A DNA stretch of 64,000 bases from Arsukibacterium perlucidum DSM 18276 (GTDB lineage Bacteria; Pseudomonadota; Gammaproteobacteria; Enterobacterales; Alteromonadaceae): assembly GCF_000382165.1 (NCBI RefSeq), contig NZ_KB907701.1, positions 62,001 through 126,000 on the forward strand. Direction: 5' to 3'. Made by a program: the position numbers and the translations under genes. This document shows positions 1 through 8,420 of this stretch, in pieces; within the stretch, counting starts at the first letter, position 1; the number at the start of each line of letters is the position of its first letter. Below the pieces are notes generated by a model that was not told the origin of the DNA, searched no databases, and saw only the letters and a list, made by a program, of their open reading frames with translations.

Positions 1-530
1 ATTAGCGCTATTTCTTTATTTCTGGCACCTTCCGCCACCAGACTTATAATTCGTTTCTCTTGTCTGGTCAGTTGAGCACTGGTAGCAGCAGTAACTTCTG
101 AATTTAATTTCTTAGGTTTATTTATCAATAGATCAACAACATCAGACATTACAGTCCGGGAGTAATATAACTGGCCGGACATCAGAGTTTTAAGTGCTGT
201 CAGCACCCGGTCAAGCTGCTCATCTCGATAAATTAAACCTCTTAGTCCACTGTGCACCGCAATAGTCGGATCGATAAGCGCGCGTTCAGCCTGAAATATA
301 AATGTAGGATAACGTTGCATTAACATTGCTAACTCACTGGAGACGCCTTTTTTGGTCAGATCCTGGCTGTTAAACTGGCACCCTACCAGCACGCCTGATT
401 TAACCGATTGCTGCATAAAATCACTACGACTGTATTGCTGCATCTTTATACCAACTGACTGAGCTAACATGGCTGTATTGTGTAATTGCTGACGCTCTGA
501 CAGTATTATCAGCTTGGAAAACCGTTCCAT
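1..530 (-). CDS. LuxR/CsgD-like transcriptional regulator (C-terminus beyond window edge)
   Basis: Translating the minus strand from the ATG at 530 gives 176 codons that run off the left edge. A strong ribosome site (GGAGGTG, about 538-544) precedes the start. The first ~130 residues look like a degenerate receiver domain without a clear phospho-acceptor. The stretch ending near residue 165 begins a LuxR/GerE helix-turn-helix (LTRQEKRIISLVAEGARNKE). The layout resembles CsgD, the biofilm/curli regulator: atypical receiver, then HTH. The family is clear, but the CsgD-type role is inferred. It is divergent from the tyrosine phosphatase gene, with a 221-bp gap between the two start codons. Confidence 0.85.
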   Translation of the reverse strand, partial: MERFSKLIILSERQQLHNTAMLAQSVGIKMQQYSRSDFMQQSVKSGVLVGCQFNSQDLTKKGVSSELAMLMQRYPTFIFQAERALIDPTIAVHSGLRGLIYRDEQLDRVLTALKTLMSGQLYYSRTVMSDVVDLLINKPKKLNSEVTAATSAQLTRQEKRIISLVAEGARNKEIAL

Positions 531-751
531 TGTTTTCACCTCCATACGACTTTAGCCAGAATCAGGGACTAAAATGACATTGGATATACTGTACCGCGTC
601 GCAGCCAATTGCAACTAGTGAAGGCTGCTAAGTTAAAATAAGCTACTGTAGTGCGACCAATAATGCAGTGCAAAGTGCTGCGAAGTTTTGCAAAATAAAC
701 CTGGGAAAGAGATTCAGATCTTACTGCGCAGATTCAGGTCAGGAAAACATC

Positions 752-1228
752 ATGTACACAAAAAAAATATTGCTTGTTTGTTTAGGAAATATTTGTCGCT
801 CGCCAACAGCGCATGCTGTCCTTAGCCATAAAGCTAAGCTGCAAAGCTTTGATATTGCGATTGACTCTGCGGGCACCAGTGCGTCACATAAAGGCGAACG
901 TCCTGACAGCCGCAGTGTTAGAGCAGGCAGTGCCAGAGGCTATAATTTTGGTGGCCTTCATTCCCGTCCGGTATTTCAGCAAGATTTTGCTGATTTTGAT
1001 CTTATTCTGGCGATGGATAATGACAACCTGGCTGAGTTGAAGCGACGTTGCCCCGCTGAACATGCCCATAAAATCAGGCTATTTCTGTCATTTCATCCAG
1101 AGTATCCAGAAATTAATGAAGTTCCGGATCCTTATTACAGTGGCAGTAAAGGCTTTGAACTGGTTTTGGATCTGATAGAGCAAGCGAGTGATAAGTTGTT
1201 AGTGGCGCCGGAGATCAGGGGAGCTTAG
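752..1228 (+). CDS. Low-molecular-weight protein-tyrosine phosphatase
   Basis: This 158-residue cytoplasmic phosphatase matches the usual LMW-PTP length. The P-loop CLGNICRS starts at Cys10, the expected nucleophile of the C-X5-R signature, with Arg16 binding phosphate. The general acid lies in the DPYYSG motif (Asp126). The frame stays open for 28 codons upstream to 668, but homology begins at the ATG at 752, so the shorter start is chosen. Bacterial relatives dephosphorylate BY-kinases of exopolysaccharide export (Wzb type) or other phosphotyrosine proteins. No BY-kinase or polysaccharide gene lies beside it here, so the substrate is unknown. The divergent CsgD-like regulator could hint at a surface-related role, but that is inference. 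Confidence 0.9.
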   Translation: MYTKKILLVCLGNICRSPTAHAVLSHKAKLQSFDIAIDSAGTSASHKGERPDSRSVRAGSARGYNFGGLHSRPVFQQDFADFDLILAMDNDNLAELKRRCPAEHAHKIRLFLSFHPEYPEINEVPDPYYSGSKGFELVLDLIEQASDKLLVAPEIRGA

Positions 1229-1356
1229 GTTTTCTGGCTACTTATTACCTTATCAGCTGGATTAGTGCGAAAAACTCTGACAACAGGATTGAATTTACGT
1301 CCGGAAGTCTATAAGTTTGCAACTGTCTTATTAATTCTTTGTATAGGAACACCATT

Positions 1357-2706
1357 GTGACCACCTGGACGCCAGATAGCTGGCGAGCTCTGCCCATTCA
1401 ACAACAGCCGTCCTACCAGGACCAACAATTACTTAAGCAAGTTGAACAACAGCTCCATCGGTATCCGCCGTTAGTTTTTGCCCAGGAAACCCGTGACTTG
1501 CATACTCAATTAGGCCAGGTCGCTAAAGGCGAAGGTTTTTTGCTGCAAGGCGGTGATTGTGCCGAAAGCTTTAATGACTTTAATGCACCAAAAATTCGTG
1601 ACACCTTTAAGGTGTTGCTGCAGATGGCTGTGGTTTTAACTTATGCCGGTGGCCTGCCGGTGGTTAAAGTTGCCCGGATGGCAGGTCAGTACGCCAAACC
1701 ACGTTCCAGCGATCTTGAAACGATAAACGGTATAACTTTGCCAAGCTATCGCGGTGATATTGTTAATAGTTTTGAGTTTACTGAGAGTGCCCGTCAGCCA
1801 GATCCTAATCGTCTGGTAACGGCTTATCATCACTCAGCCGCAACCTTAAACTTGCTCAGAGCGTTTGCCCAGGGCGGTTTAGCAGATTTGCACCAGGTCA
1901 GTAAGTGGAACATGGGTTTTGTTGAGTCTAATCCATTAAAAGATCGCTATCATAATGTGGCACAGCGGATTCAGGAAGCATTACGATTTATGGAGATTTG
2001 CGGTATTACCGCGCAAAACTCGCCTTCTATTCGCGAGACGCAGCTTTATACCTCTCATGAAGCCTTACTACTTAATTATGAGGAAGCACTGACCCGGCGC
2101 GATTCACTGACCGGTGACTGGTATGATTGTTCTGCTCATATGGTATGGATAGGAGAGCGGACCCGTCAGTTAGATCACGCGCACCTGGAGTTTTTCCGCG
2201 GTATTCATAATCCAGTAGGGGTAAAAATTGGTCCTGGCATGCAACCTGATGAATTAATCAGGCTGATTGATGCGCTGAATCCGGATAACACGCCTGGCAG
2301 GTTAACTCTGATCACCAGAATGGGAGCCGATAAGCTGGCTGATAAGTTACCCGCTTTGGTTCGTAAGGTTAAAGCAGAAGGCCGGACTGTGGTTTGGAGC
2401 TCAGATCCAATGCATGGCAATACGGTAAAAGCCAGTAACGATTTTAAAACCCGCGATTTTGAAGCTATCTTACGTGAGATCCGCAACTTCTTTGCTGTGC
2501 ATAAAGCTGAAGGAACGCATGCTGGTGGTATTCATCTGGAGATGACCGGTGAGCATGTGACAGAGTGCACCGGCGGTGCTTACGGCTTAAGTGAGCATGA
2601 TTTAAGTAAACGCTATTTCACCCAGTGCGACCCAAGGTTAAATGCCGACCAGGTACTGGAGCTGGCGTTTTTGATTGCTGATACGTTAAGCGCCGGCCGC
2701 AAGTAA
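1357..2706 (+). CDS. Class II 3-deoxy-7-phosphoheptulonate (DAHP) synthase
   Basis: Condenses phosphoenolpyruvate with erythrose 4-phosphate, the first step of the shikimate pathway. The 449 residues, with the opening TWTPDSWR, the block [15 protein letters not shown] and the late block DPMHGNT...[18 protein letters not shown] (given in parts), identify the plant/Mycobacterium-type class II enzyme rather than the AroF/G/H class I type. GTG at 1357 is chosen because AGGA lies about 8 nt upstream; a TTG at 1339 would add six residues without homology. It is followed by a strong terminator. PEP synthase lies just beyond, so PEP production and PEP use are adjacent, although the genes are not one operon. 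Feedback sensitivity cannot be read from the sequence. Confidence 0.93.
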   Translation: MTTWTPDSWRALPIQQQPSYQDQQLLKQVEQQLHRYPPLVFAQETRDLHTQLGQVAKGEGFLLQGGDCAESFNDFNAPKIRDTFKVLLQMAVVLTYAGGLPVVKVARMAGQYAKPRSSDLETINGITLPSYRGDIVNSFEFTESARQPDPNRLVTAYHHSAATLNLLRAFAQGGLADLHQVSKWNMGFVESNPLKDRYHNVAQRIQEALRFMEICGITAQNSPSIRETQLYTSHEALLLNYEEALTRRDSLTGDWYDCSAHMVWIGERTRQLDHAHLEFFRGIHNPVGVKIGPGMQPDELIRLIDALNPDNTPGRLTLITRMGADKLADKLPALVRKVKAEGRTVVWSSDPMHGNTVKASNDFKTRDFEAILREIRNFFAVHKAEGTHAGGIHLEMTGEHVTECTGGAYGLSEHDLSKRYFTQCDPRLNADQVLELAFLIADTLSAGRK

Positions 2707-2742
2707 GCGAACACTCTATTTAGCCCCGTGCTGAAATTCAGG

Positions 2743-2768
2743 AAAAGACCCGTCTGGGTCTTTTTTTT
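2743..2768 (+). terminator. Rho-independent terminator after DAHP synthase
   Basis: A 9-bp perfect stem (AAAAGACCC / GGGTCTTTT) with a GTCT loop is followed by an unbroken run of eight T. It overlaps the last two bases of the convergent ppsR gene. The A-rich 5' flank could let it also stop transcription arriving from ppsR. Confidence 0.9.
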
Positions 2769-3576
2769 AATACTTATGTCGTTTTAAACCTGTTTTGGCG
2801 ATGATTTTTGCCGATATTTCCTCAATAGAAAGATGAGTTGAGTTTAAAAATGGGATCTGTTCCTGACGATATAGTGCTTCAACTTCGTTTAACTCAGCGG
2901 CGCATTGCCGGATAGATGCATAACGGCTGTCTGGCCGGCGTTGCTGACGGATCTGACTTAGCCGTTCAGCAGTGATACTCAGGCCAAATAATTTATCTTT
3001 GTTACGCATCAGCTCTGCAGGTAGTCGCAATGCCCCCATATCTTCCTCTACAAAAGGATAGTTAGCCGCTTTAATCCCATATTGCAGAGCCAGATAGAGA
3101 CTGGTTGGCGTTTTACCTGAGCGGCTGACCCCGACTAAAATAATGTCTGCCTGGTCAAAGTTTTTCATATTGGCGCCATCATCATTAGCCAGCGCATAAT
3201 TAACCGCATCTATACGAAAATCATAGGTTTTTTCATGCATGCTATGAGTTCTATGAGTTTTAGGTACTGGCGCAATGCCTAACTCGCGCTGAAGGGGTTC
3301 GACAAAGGTATTCAGAAAGTCATAGCAGATGCCATCACTATTGTTAATAATATGGCGCAGGTTGTCATCAACAAAGGTCTGGAAAATAAGTGGTTTTACT
3401 CCCGTTGTTTTATACCGATCATTAATCCGCTGTTTAACCTGTTGTGCCATATCAGCGGTCTCTACAAAAGGTATCGTGATATGTTCGAATTGTGCTGGAA
3501 AAAGAGTAAGTAAGGCGTGACCAAATACCTCAGCTGTAATGGCCGTACCATCAGAAATATAGAAAGCTGTCCGCAC
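2767..3576 (-). CDS. ppsR: PEP synthase regulatory protein (kinase/pyrophosphorylase, DUF299)
   Basis: Bifunctional enzyme that inactivates PEP synthase by ADP-dependent threonine phosphorylation and reactivates it by Pi-dependent dephosphorylation, in the cytoplasm. The 269 residues match the family length. The N-terminus carries FYISDGTAITAEVFGHAL, and the nucleotide-binding P-loop GVSRSGKTPTSLYLA lies at about residues 149-163. The gene is divergent from ppsA, its target, across a 137-bp gap, which is the family's classic arrangement and settles that this copy acts on PEP synthase rather than on pyruvate phosphate dikinase. The ATG at 3576 starts exactly at the conserved N-terminus. Confidence 0.94.
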   Translation of the reverse strand: MRTAFYISDGTAITAEVFGHALLTLFPAQFEHITIPFVETADMAQQVKQRINDRYKTTGVKPLIFQTFVDDNLRHIINNSDGICYDFLNTFVEPLQRELGIAPVPKTHRTHSMHEKTYDFRIDAVNYALANDDGANMKNFDQADIILVGVSRSGKTPTSLYLALQYGIKAANYPFVEEDMGALRLPAELMRNKDKLFGLSITAERLSQIRQQRRPDSRYASIRQCAAELNEVEALYRQEQIPFLNSTHLSIEEISAKIIAKTGLKRHKY

Positions 3577-3672
3577 TGTAAACTCCGTTTTGTTGTTATA
3601 AAATTACATGAAAATTAAGGTTTTAAATAACCTCAGCCAGAGTGTAAAATCGTGGTGCTTTGTAATGCTGAC

Positions 3673-3684
3673 TGTAAGCTTACA
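3673..3684. promoter_or_regulatory. Perfect 12-bp palindrome TGTAAGCTTACA in the ppsR/ppsA divergent region
   Basis: TGTAAGCTTACA is a perfect dyad lying 30 bp upstream of the ppsA GTG and within the only shared control region of the ppsR/ppsA pair. It matches the classical Cra half-site palindrome TGAAACGTTTCA at 8 of 12 positions, and Cra activates ppsA in enterics. The regulator here is unknown, and a chance palindrome cannot be excluded. Confidence 0.35.
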
Positions 3685-3713
3685 CGTCCTACGACAAGAA
3701 ATGGAGACGAACT

Positions 3714-6092
3714 GTGCAAGAATTTGTGATTTGGTATGAAAAGCTGGGTATGCATGATGTAGATCGGGTAGGAGGCAAAAATGCATCCTTAGGAGAAATG
3801 ATCAGTAACCTTGCTAATGCCGGGGTGCAGGTGCCGGGCGGTTTTGCCACCACAGCTGATGCCTTTAATCAGTTTCTTGAACAAAGCGGTGTAAACGAGC
3901 GGATTTATCAGCTGCTTGATGGCCTGGATGTGGACGATGTTACTGCGCTCGGTAAAGCTGGTGCACAAATTCGGCAATGGGTTATTGATACGCCTTTTCA
4001 ACCCGAACTTGAACAGGCGATTCGCGAGGCTTACCAGCAGTTACATGCTGATCCTACGCACGATGTGTCTTTTGCAGTCCGCTCTTCGGCTACCGCAGAA
4101 GACATGCCCGACGCGTCTTTTGCCGGTCAACAGGAAACCTTTTTAAATGTGCGTGGTTATGATGCAGTAATTATCGCGATTAAACATGTTTTTGCCTCGT
4201 TATTTAACGATCGCGCTATTTCATATCGGGTGCATCAGGGCTATGACCATCGTGGTGTAGCGTTATCTGCCGGCGTGCAGAAGATGGTACGCTCTGATAT
4301 TGCGTCGTCCGGCGTGATGTTTAGTATAGATACCGAATCAGGTTTTGAAGACGTGGTATTTATTACCGCCTCTTATGGCTTGGGTGAAATGGTGGTGCAG
4401 GGCGCCGTTAACCCTGATGAGTTTTATGTACACAAACCCACCCTGGCGGCAGGCAGGCCGGCCGTGGTGAAGCGTAATTTAGGCAGTAAAAAAGTCGAAA
4501 TGGTTTACTCGGCCGAGCAAAGCCATGGTAAGCAGGTGAAAATTGTCGATATTGATGTTGGGCGCAGCCAACAGTTTTCGTTAACAGATGCTGAAGTAGA
4601 AGAACTGGCAAAACAAGCGGTAATTATTGCTGAGCATTATGGCCGGGCCATGGACATTGAATGGGCCAAAGACGGTAACGACGGCAAACTCTATATTGTA
4701 CAAGCGCGGCCGGAAACAGTGAAAAGCCGGGAAGACAGCAACAGCATGGAACGATTCCAGCTGCAGGGCTCGGCACCGGTACTGGTGGAAGGACGGGCAA
4801 TAGGTCAGCGAATTGGCGCAGGCACTGCCAAAGTACTGAAAGGTATAGAGCAGATGGACCAGATTATGCCTGGCGATGTGCTGGTGACTGACATGACTGA
4901 TCCGGACTGGGAGCCCATTATGAAACGGGCTTCTGCAATTGTTACCAACCGTGGTGGCCGTACCTGCCATGCAGCAATCATTGCCAGAGAATTAGGGATA
5001 CCTGCCGTAGTCGGCTGCGGGGATGCTACCAGCAAACTAAAAACCGGCCAGCAGGTTACGGTATCCTGTGCTGAAGGCGACACTGGTTTTATCTATGATG
5101 GTAAGCTGGAATATAAAGTGGTTAGCAGTCGGGTAGACCAGATGCCGGCACTTGATTTAAAAATCATGATGAACGTGGGCAACCCTGAGCGGGCATTCTC
5201 ATTCGCCAAATTGCCACATGCCGGTATTGGTCTTGCCAGGCTCGAGTTTATTATTAACCGGATGATCGGCGTTCACCCCAAAGCATTACTTAACTTTGAT
5301 GCTCAGACACCGGAACTTAAAGCCACTATCAGTGAAATGATTGCAGGCTATGCCAATCCGGTAGAATTTTATATAGCGAAATTAACTGAAGGTATTGCAA
5401 CCTTAGCGTGTGCCTTTGCTCCGCAAAAGGTGATAGTGCGGATGTCTGATTTTAAATCGAACGAGTATGCCAACCTGGTTGGCGGCCGACAGTATGAACC
5501 GCACGAAGAAAACCCGATGATTGGCTTTCGGGGCGCGTCACGTTATATCTCAAAAGACTTCCGTGATTGCTTTGCTCTGGAAGTTGAGGCATTGAAGCGG
5601 GTTCGTAATGTAATGGGTTTCACTAATGTTGAAGTGATGATCCCTTTCGTTCGCACTCTGGAAGAAGCAGCAGCGGTAATTGATTTACTGGCAGAACATG
5701 GTTTAAAACGCGGCGATAATGGCTTAAGAGTTGTTATGATGTGTGAATTGCCCTCCAACGCCTTGCTTGCTGAAGAGTTTCTGGAATACTTTGACGGGTT
5801 TTCAATAGGCTCAAACGATTTAACTCAGTTAACGCTGGGCTTGGATCGGGACAGTGGTTTAATTGCTCACTTGTTTGATGAACGTAATCCGGCCATTTAT
5901 AAATTGTTGGAAATGGCTATTAAAACCTGTAAAGCCAAAGGTAAGTATATCGGCATTTGTGGCCAGGGCCCGTCTGATCATGAAGATTTTGCCGGCTGGC
6001 TGATGCAACAGGGTATAGATAGTGTCTCGTTGAACCCGGATACGGTGCTTGAAACCTGGTTATATCTGGCTGAAAAATTTGGCAAACACTAA
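3714..6092 (+). CDS. ppsA: Phosphoenolpyruvate synthase
   Basis: Converts pyruvate, ATP and water to PEP, AMP and Pi for gluconeogenesis. The 792 residues match E. coli PpsA in length and order. The N-terminal ATP-grasp/pyruvate-phosphate-dikinase domain (about 17-345) opens with [11 protein letters not shown] and includes [20 protein letters not shown]. The swivelling phosphohistidine domain has the motif [15 protein letters not shown], with the phospho-acceptor His at 419. The C-terminal TIM barrel holds [17 protein letters not shown] and the catalytic-Cys motif CGQGPSD. Start is GTG with GGAGA about 8 nt upstream. It is divergent from its regulator ppsR and ends at a terminator. Confidence 0.97.
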   Translation: MQEFVIWYEKLGMHDVDRVGGKNASLGEMISNLANAGVQVPGGFATTADAFNQFLEQSGVNERIYQLLDGLDVDDVTALGKAGAQIRQWVIDTPFQPELEQAIREAYQQLHADPTHDVSFAVRSSATAEDMPDASFAGQQETFLNVRGYDAVIIAIKHVFASLFNDRAISYRVHQGYDHRGVALSAGVQKMVRSDIASSGVMFSIDTESGFEDVVFITASYGLGEMVVQGAVNPDEFYVHKPTLAAGRPAVVKRNLGSKKVEMVYSAEQSHGKQVKIVDIDVGRSQQFSLTDAEVEELAKQAVIIAEHYGRAMDIEWAKDGNDGKLYIVQARPETVKSREDSNSMERFQLQGSAPVLVEGRAIGQRIGAGTAKVLKGIEQMDQIMPGDVLVTDMTDPDWEPIMKRASAIVTNRGGRTCHAAIIARELGIPAVVGCGDATSKLKTGQQVTVSCAEGDTGFIYDGKLEYKVVSSRVDQMPALDLKIMMNVGNPERAFSFAKLPHAGIGLARLEFIINRMIGVHPKALLNFDAQTPELKATISEMIAGYANPVEFYIAKLTEGIATLACAFAPQKVIVRMSDFKSNEYANLVGGRQYEPHEENPMIGFRGASRYISKDFRDCFALEVEALKRVRNVMGFTNVEVMIPFVRTLEEAAAVIDLLAEHGLKRGDNGLRVVMMCELPSNALLAEEFLEYFDGFSIGSNDLTQLTLGLDRDSGLIAHLFDERNPAIYKLLEMAIKTCKAKGKYIGICGQGPSDHEDFAGWLMQQGIDSVSLNPDTVLETWLYLAEKFGKH

Positions 6093-6108
6093 TTTTAATG
6101 CTCAGGAG

Positions 6109-6131
6109 AGCCCCGCAATGCGGGGCTTTTT
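6109..6131 (+). terminator. Rho-independent terminator after ppsA
   Basis: An 8-bp perfect GC-rich stem (AGCCCCGC / GCGGGGCT) with loop AAT and a following T-run lies 17 bp past the ppsA stop. Confidence 0.93.
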
Positions 6132-6307
6132 ATTATGTTTTCTGCATTATGCAGCTTTGCTATATTAAAAACTGTTTAAAAAACCATTAAACACGCCACA
6201 GCAGCGGTGTCAAACGTAGCTATTAACTGTTTGTTATGGCAAATTACAGCTATTAAAACTCAATAAAACTTAATAAAAACCAACAACAATAATTACAGGG
6301 GAAGCTA

Positions 6308-7828
6308 ATGGAAGCCTTGGTCAGCACCGTCAATAGTATTATCTGGAGCCCGGCACTGATATTTTTGTGTCTTGCCGCCGGTTTATTTTACTCCGTCATT
6401 ACCCGTTTTGCTCAGGTCCGGCATTTTAAAGAGATGTGTAAGCTGCTATTCAGCAGCAATGAATCTGATAAAGGTATTTCATCATTTCAGGCGCTGGCCG
6501 TATCATTATCTGGCCGGGTTGGGGTAGGTAATATTGCCGGGGTGGCGGCGGCTATTGGTTTTGGCGGCCCGGGCGCAGTGTTCTGGATGTGGGTAGTGGC
6601 ATTTCTTGGTGCCAGCACCGCCTATGCTGAATCAACATTAGGTCAGGTATATAAAGTAGAAGAAGATGGCCAGTATCGCGGTGGTCCGGCATATTATTTT
6701 GAGCGTTGTCTGGGCCAGAAGTGGCTGGCTATATTGTTTGCGGTTTCAGCAATTATCGCCTGTGGCGTGTTTCTTCCCGGAGTACAGGCGAATGCGGTAG
6801 GTAATGCCTTTACCCAGGTGTTTGGTGAAGGCAATATGGTGGTAACCACTTTTGGTGAAGTCGGCAGCTTTAAGCTGGTAGCACTGGCCATAATATTAAT
6901 TGTGCTGGCTTTTATAATATTCGGCGGTATCAAACGAATTGCCCATTTTACCCAGATTGTGGTGCCTTTTATGGCATTGGGTTACATCGTTATGGCGCTA
7001 ATTGTGGTTTTCCTTAACCTGGACAAAGTACCTGGCATCTTCAGCTTAATTATTTCTGATGCATTTACCGCACAGGCCGGTATGGGCGCAGCTATTGGCT
7101 GGGGCGTGAAAAGGGGTATTTATTCGAATGAGGCTGGTCAGGGTACCGGACCGCATGCTGCTGCAGCAGCTGAGGTAGATCATCCGGCACAGCAAGGGCT
7201 GGTGCAGGCGTTTTCAGTGTATGTTGATACCTTGTTTGTCTGCACAGCTACCGCATTAATGATTTTGCTGACATCACAATACAATATTCAGACTGAAGAT
7301 TTTAATGCAGCGACCGGCGCCGGCACTATTATCTTGCAGAATATAGATGCAACTACAGAGGTGGCTTCACCGGCATTTACCCAAATGGCCTTAAACAGTG
7401 TGTTTGGTCAGTTTGGTCAGGCTTTCGTCGGTGTAGCAATTTTCTTCTTCGCGTTTACCACCATTCTGGCTTACTACTATATTGCTGAAACGAATGTGGC
7501 CTATCTAAACCGCTATTTTAAAGGCAATATTCCATTAGTATTGGTTAAAATCATTATTATGGCCATGGTTGCTTACGGCATGGTTAATAGCTCTGGTTAT
7601 ATCTGGGGTATTGGTGATATTGGGGTAGGTTTAATGGCCTGGATTAATATTCTGGGCATTCTGGCTATTTTCTTCGTCGCTAAACCAGCCATTTTGTGTT
7701 TACGTGATTATGAGGAACAAAAGAAAGCGGGTGGGCCAATTAATTTTGACCCTGTTAAGCTTGGTATTAAGAATGCGACTTTCTGGGAAAAACGCCTGGC
7801 GAAACAGCAACAGGATCCTAAAGCTTAA
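6308..7828 (+). CDS. Sodium:alanine/glycine symporter, AGCS family (AlsT/DagA-like)
   Basis: Inner-membrane protein of 506 residues, about ten or eleven hydrophobic segments, that couples Na+ entry to uptake of small neutral amino acids. Family signatures include FQALAVSLSGRVGVGNIAGV near residue 60-80, the GGPGAVFWMWVVAFLG block, and AAIGWGVKRGIYSNEAGQGT around residue 260-280. An AGGGG ribosome site sits just before the ATG. It is flanked by the ppsA terminator and its own terminator, so it is probably monocistronic. Alanine uptake feeding pyruvate next to PEP synthase is a sensible but unproven connection. Substrate choice among alanine, glycine and glutamine cannot be told from sequence. 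Confidence 0.93.
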   Translation: MEALVSTVNSIIWSPALIFLCLAAGLFYSVITRFAQVRHFKEMCKLLFSSNESDKGISSFQALAVSLSGRVGVGNIAGVAAAIGFGGPGAVFWMWVVAFLGASTAYAESTLGQVYKVEEDGQYRGGPAYYFERCLGQKWLAILFAVSAIIACGVFLPGVQANAVGNAFTQVFGEGNMVVTTFGEVGSFKLVALAIILIVLAFIIFGGIKRIAHFTQIVVPFMALGYIVMALIVVFLNLDKVPGIFSLIISDAFTAQAGMGAAIGWGVKRGIYSNEAGQGTGPHAAAAAEVDHPAQQGLVQAFSVYVDTLFVCTATALMILLTSQYNIQTEDFNAATGAGTIILQNIDATTEVASPAFTQMALNSVFGQFGQAFVGVAIFFFAFTTILAYYYIAETNVAYLNRYFKGNIPLVLVKIIIMAMVAYGMVNSSGYIWGIGDIGVGLMAWINILGILAIFFVAKPAILCLRDYEEQKKAGGPINFDPVKLGIKNATFWEKRLAKQQQDPKA

Positions 7829-7866
7829 CGCGAAGTTTGTCAGCGCTATTCTATAGCGCCACCAAT

Positions 7867-7894
7867 AAGCCCGGCTATTGTGCCGGGCTTTTTT
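7867..7894 (+). terminator. Rho-independent terminator after the AGCS symporter
   Basis: A 9-bp perfect stem AAGCCCGGC / GCCGGGCTT with loop TATTGT and a following run of T. Confidence 0.93.
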
Positions 7895-8011
7895 ATATGT
7901 TTGACAGCGCACAGACCTTTGTCATTTATTGCGGGATGATTTGCCCGGCACTACACTCTTATAATGACAGGTTAATGGAGAGGCAAGTTTAATAATAAAC
8001 AGGAGCTGATT

Positions 8012-8365
8012 ATGATGGATGATTTTAAAAGAAAATTTTTGGTTACAGGTGCTTTTTTGGCTGCAGGTATCTTTCTGTCAGGCTGTGAACGTCAGAGTAT
8101 CGAAGCTCCGACAGACGAAGCCGGTTTAACTGTAACTACTGAAGACGGCAGTGGCGATGATCTGAATATCACTACCGCAGTGCACACTGCGATAAGAGCC
8201 GAACAGCGGTTGAATGAGTTAAACATTCAGGTGGAGACCAACAAGGGTGATGTCAGATTATACGGCGAGGTTGCAACAGAAGAGCAACGCGAGCTGGCAG
8301 AGAGCATTGCAATCGGTACACCCGGCGTGCACGCTGTTAATAATGAATTGAAAATCAGGCAATAA
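8012..8365 (+). CDS. BON-domain lipoprotein
   Basis: A 117-residue exported protein. It has a basic N-region, a hydrophobic core and a lipobox ending FLSGC, which places the acylated Cys at residue 25. The remaining ~65 residues form one BON domain (hydrophobic/glycine pattern with TTAVHTAIRAEQRL...VRLYGEVATEEQRELAESIA, ending GVHAVNNELKI). BON proteins such as OsmY and DolP bind phospholipid and support envelope integrity. The second residue after the lipid Cys is Glu-Arg rather than Asp, which favours outer-membrane sorting by the usual rule. AGGAG lies about 6 nt before the ATG. It stands alone and is convergent with the ABC exporter. Confidence 0.85.
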   Translation: MMDDFKRKFLVTGAFLAAGIFLSGCERQSIEAPTDEAGLTVTTEDGSGDDLNITTAVHTAIRAEQRLNELNIQVETNKGDVRLYGEVATEEQRELAESIAIGTPGVHAVNNELKIRQ

Positions 8366-8383
8366 TCGTTATGTTTATTACGA

Positions 8384-8416
8384 CTATCGGCGCAGAGCAA
8401 GTCTCTGCGCCGATAG
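8384..8416. other. 13-bp GC-rich inverted repeat between convergent genes
   Basis: CTATCGGCGCAGA (8384-8396) and its exact complement (8404-8416) are separated by a 7-nt loop, 19 bp past the BON gene stop and just before the ABC gene stop. Position and strength suggest a two-way terminator, but neither side has a T-run, so a Rho-assisted or RNA 3'-end stabilising role is equally possible. Confidence 0.6.
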
Positions 8417-8420
8417 CGCC

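Noticed and set aside
4581-4970. 129-codon minus-strand open frame inside ppsA
   Set aside because: It lies wholly inside the conserved PEP synthase gene and has no start signal or recognisable product.
6141-6153. Small palindrome CTGCATTATGCAG between ppsA and the symporter
   Set aside because: Short, directly after a terminator, and not placed near a plausible promoter; too weak to call an operator.
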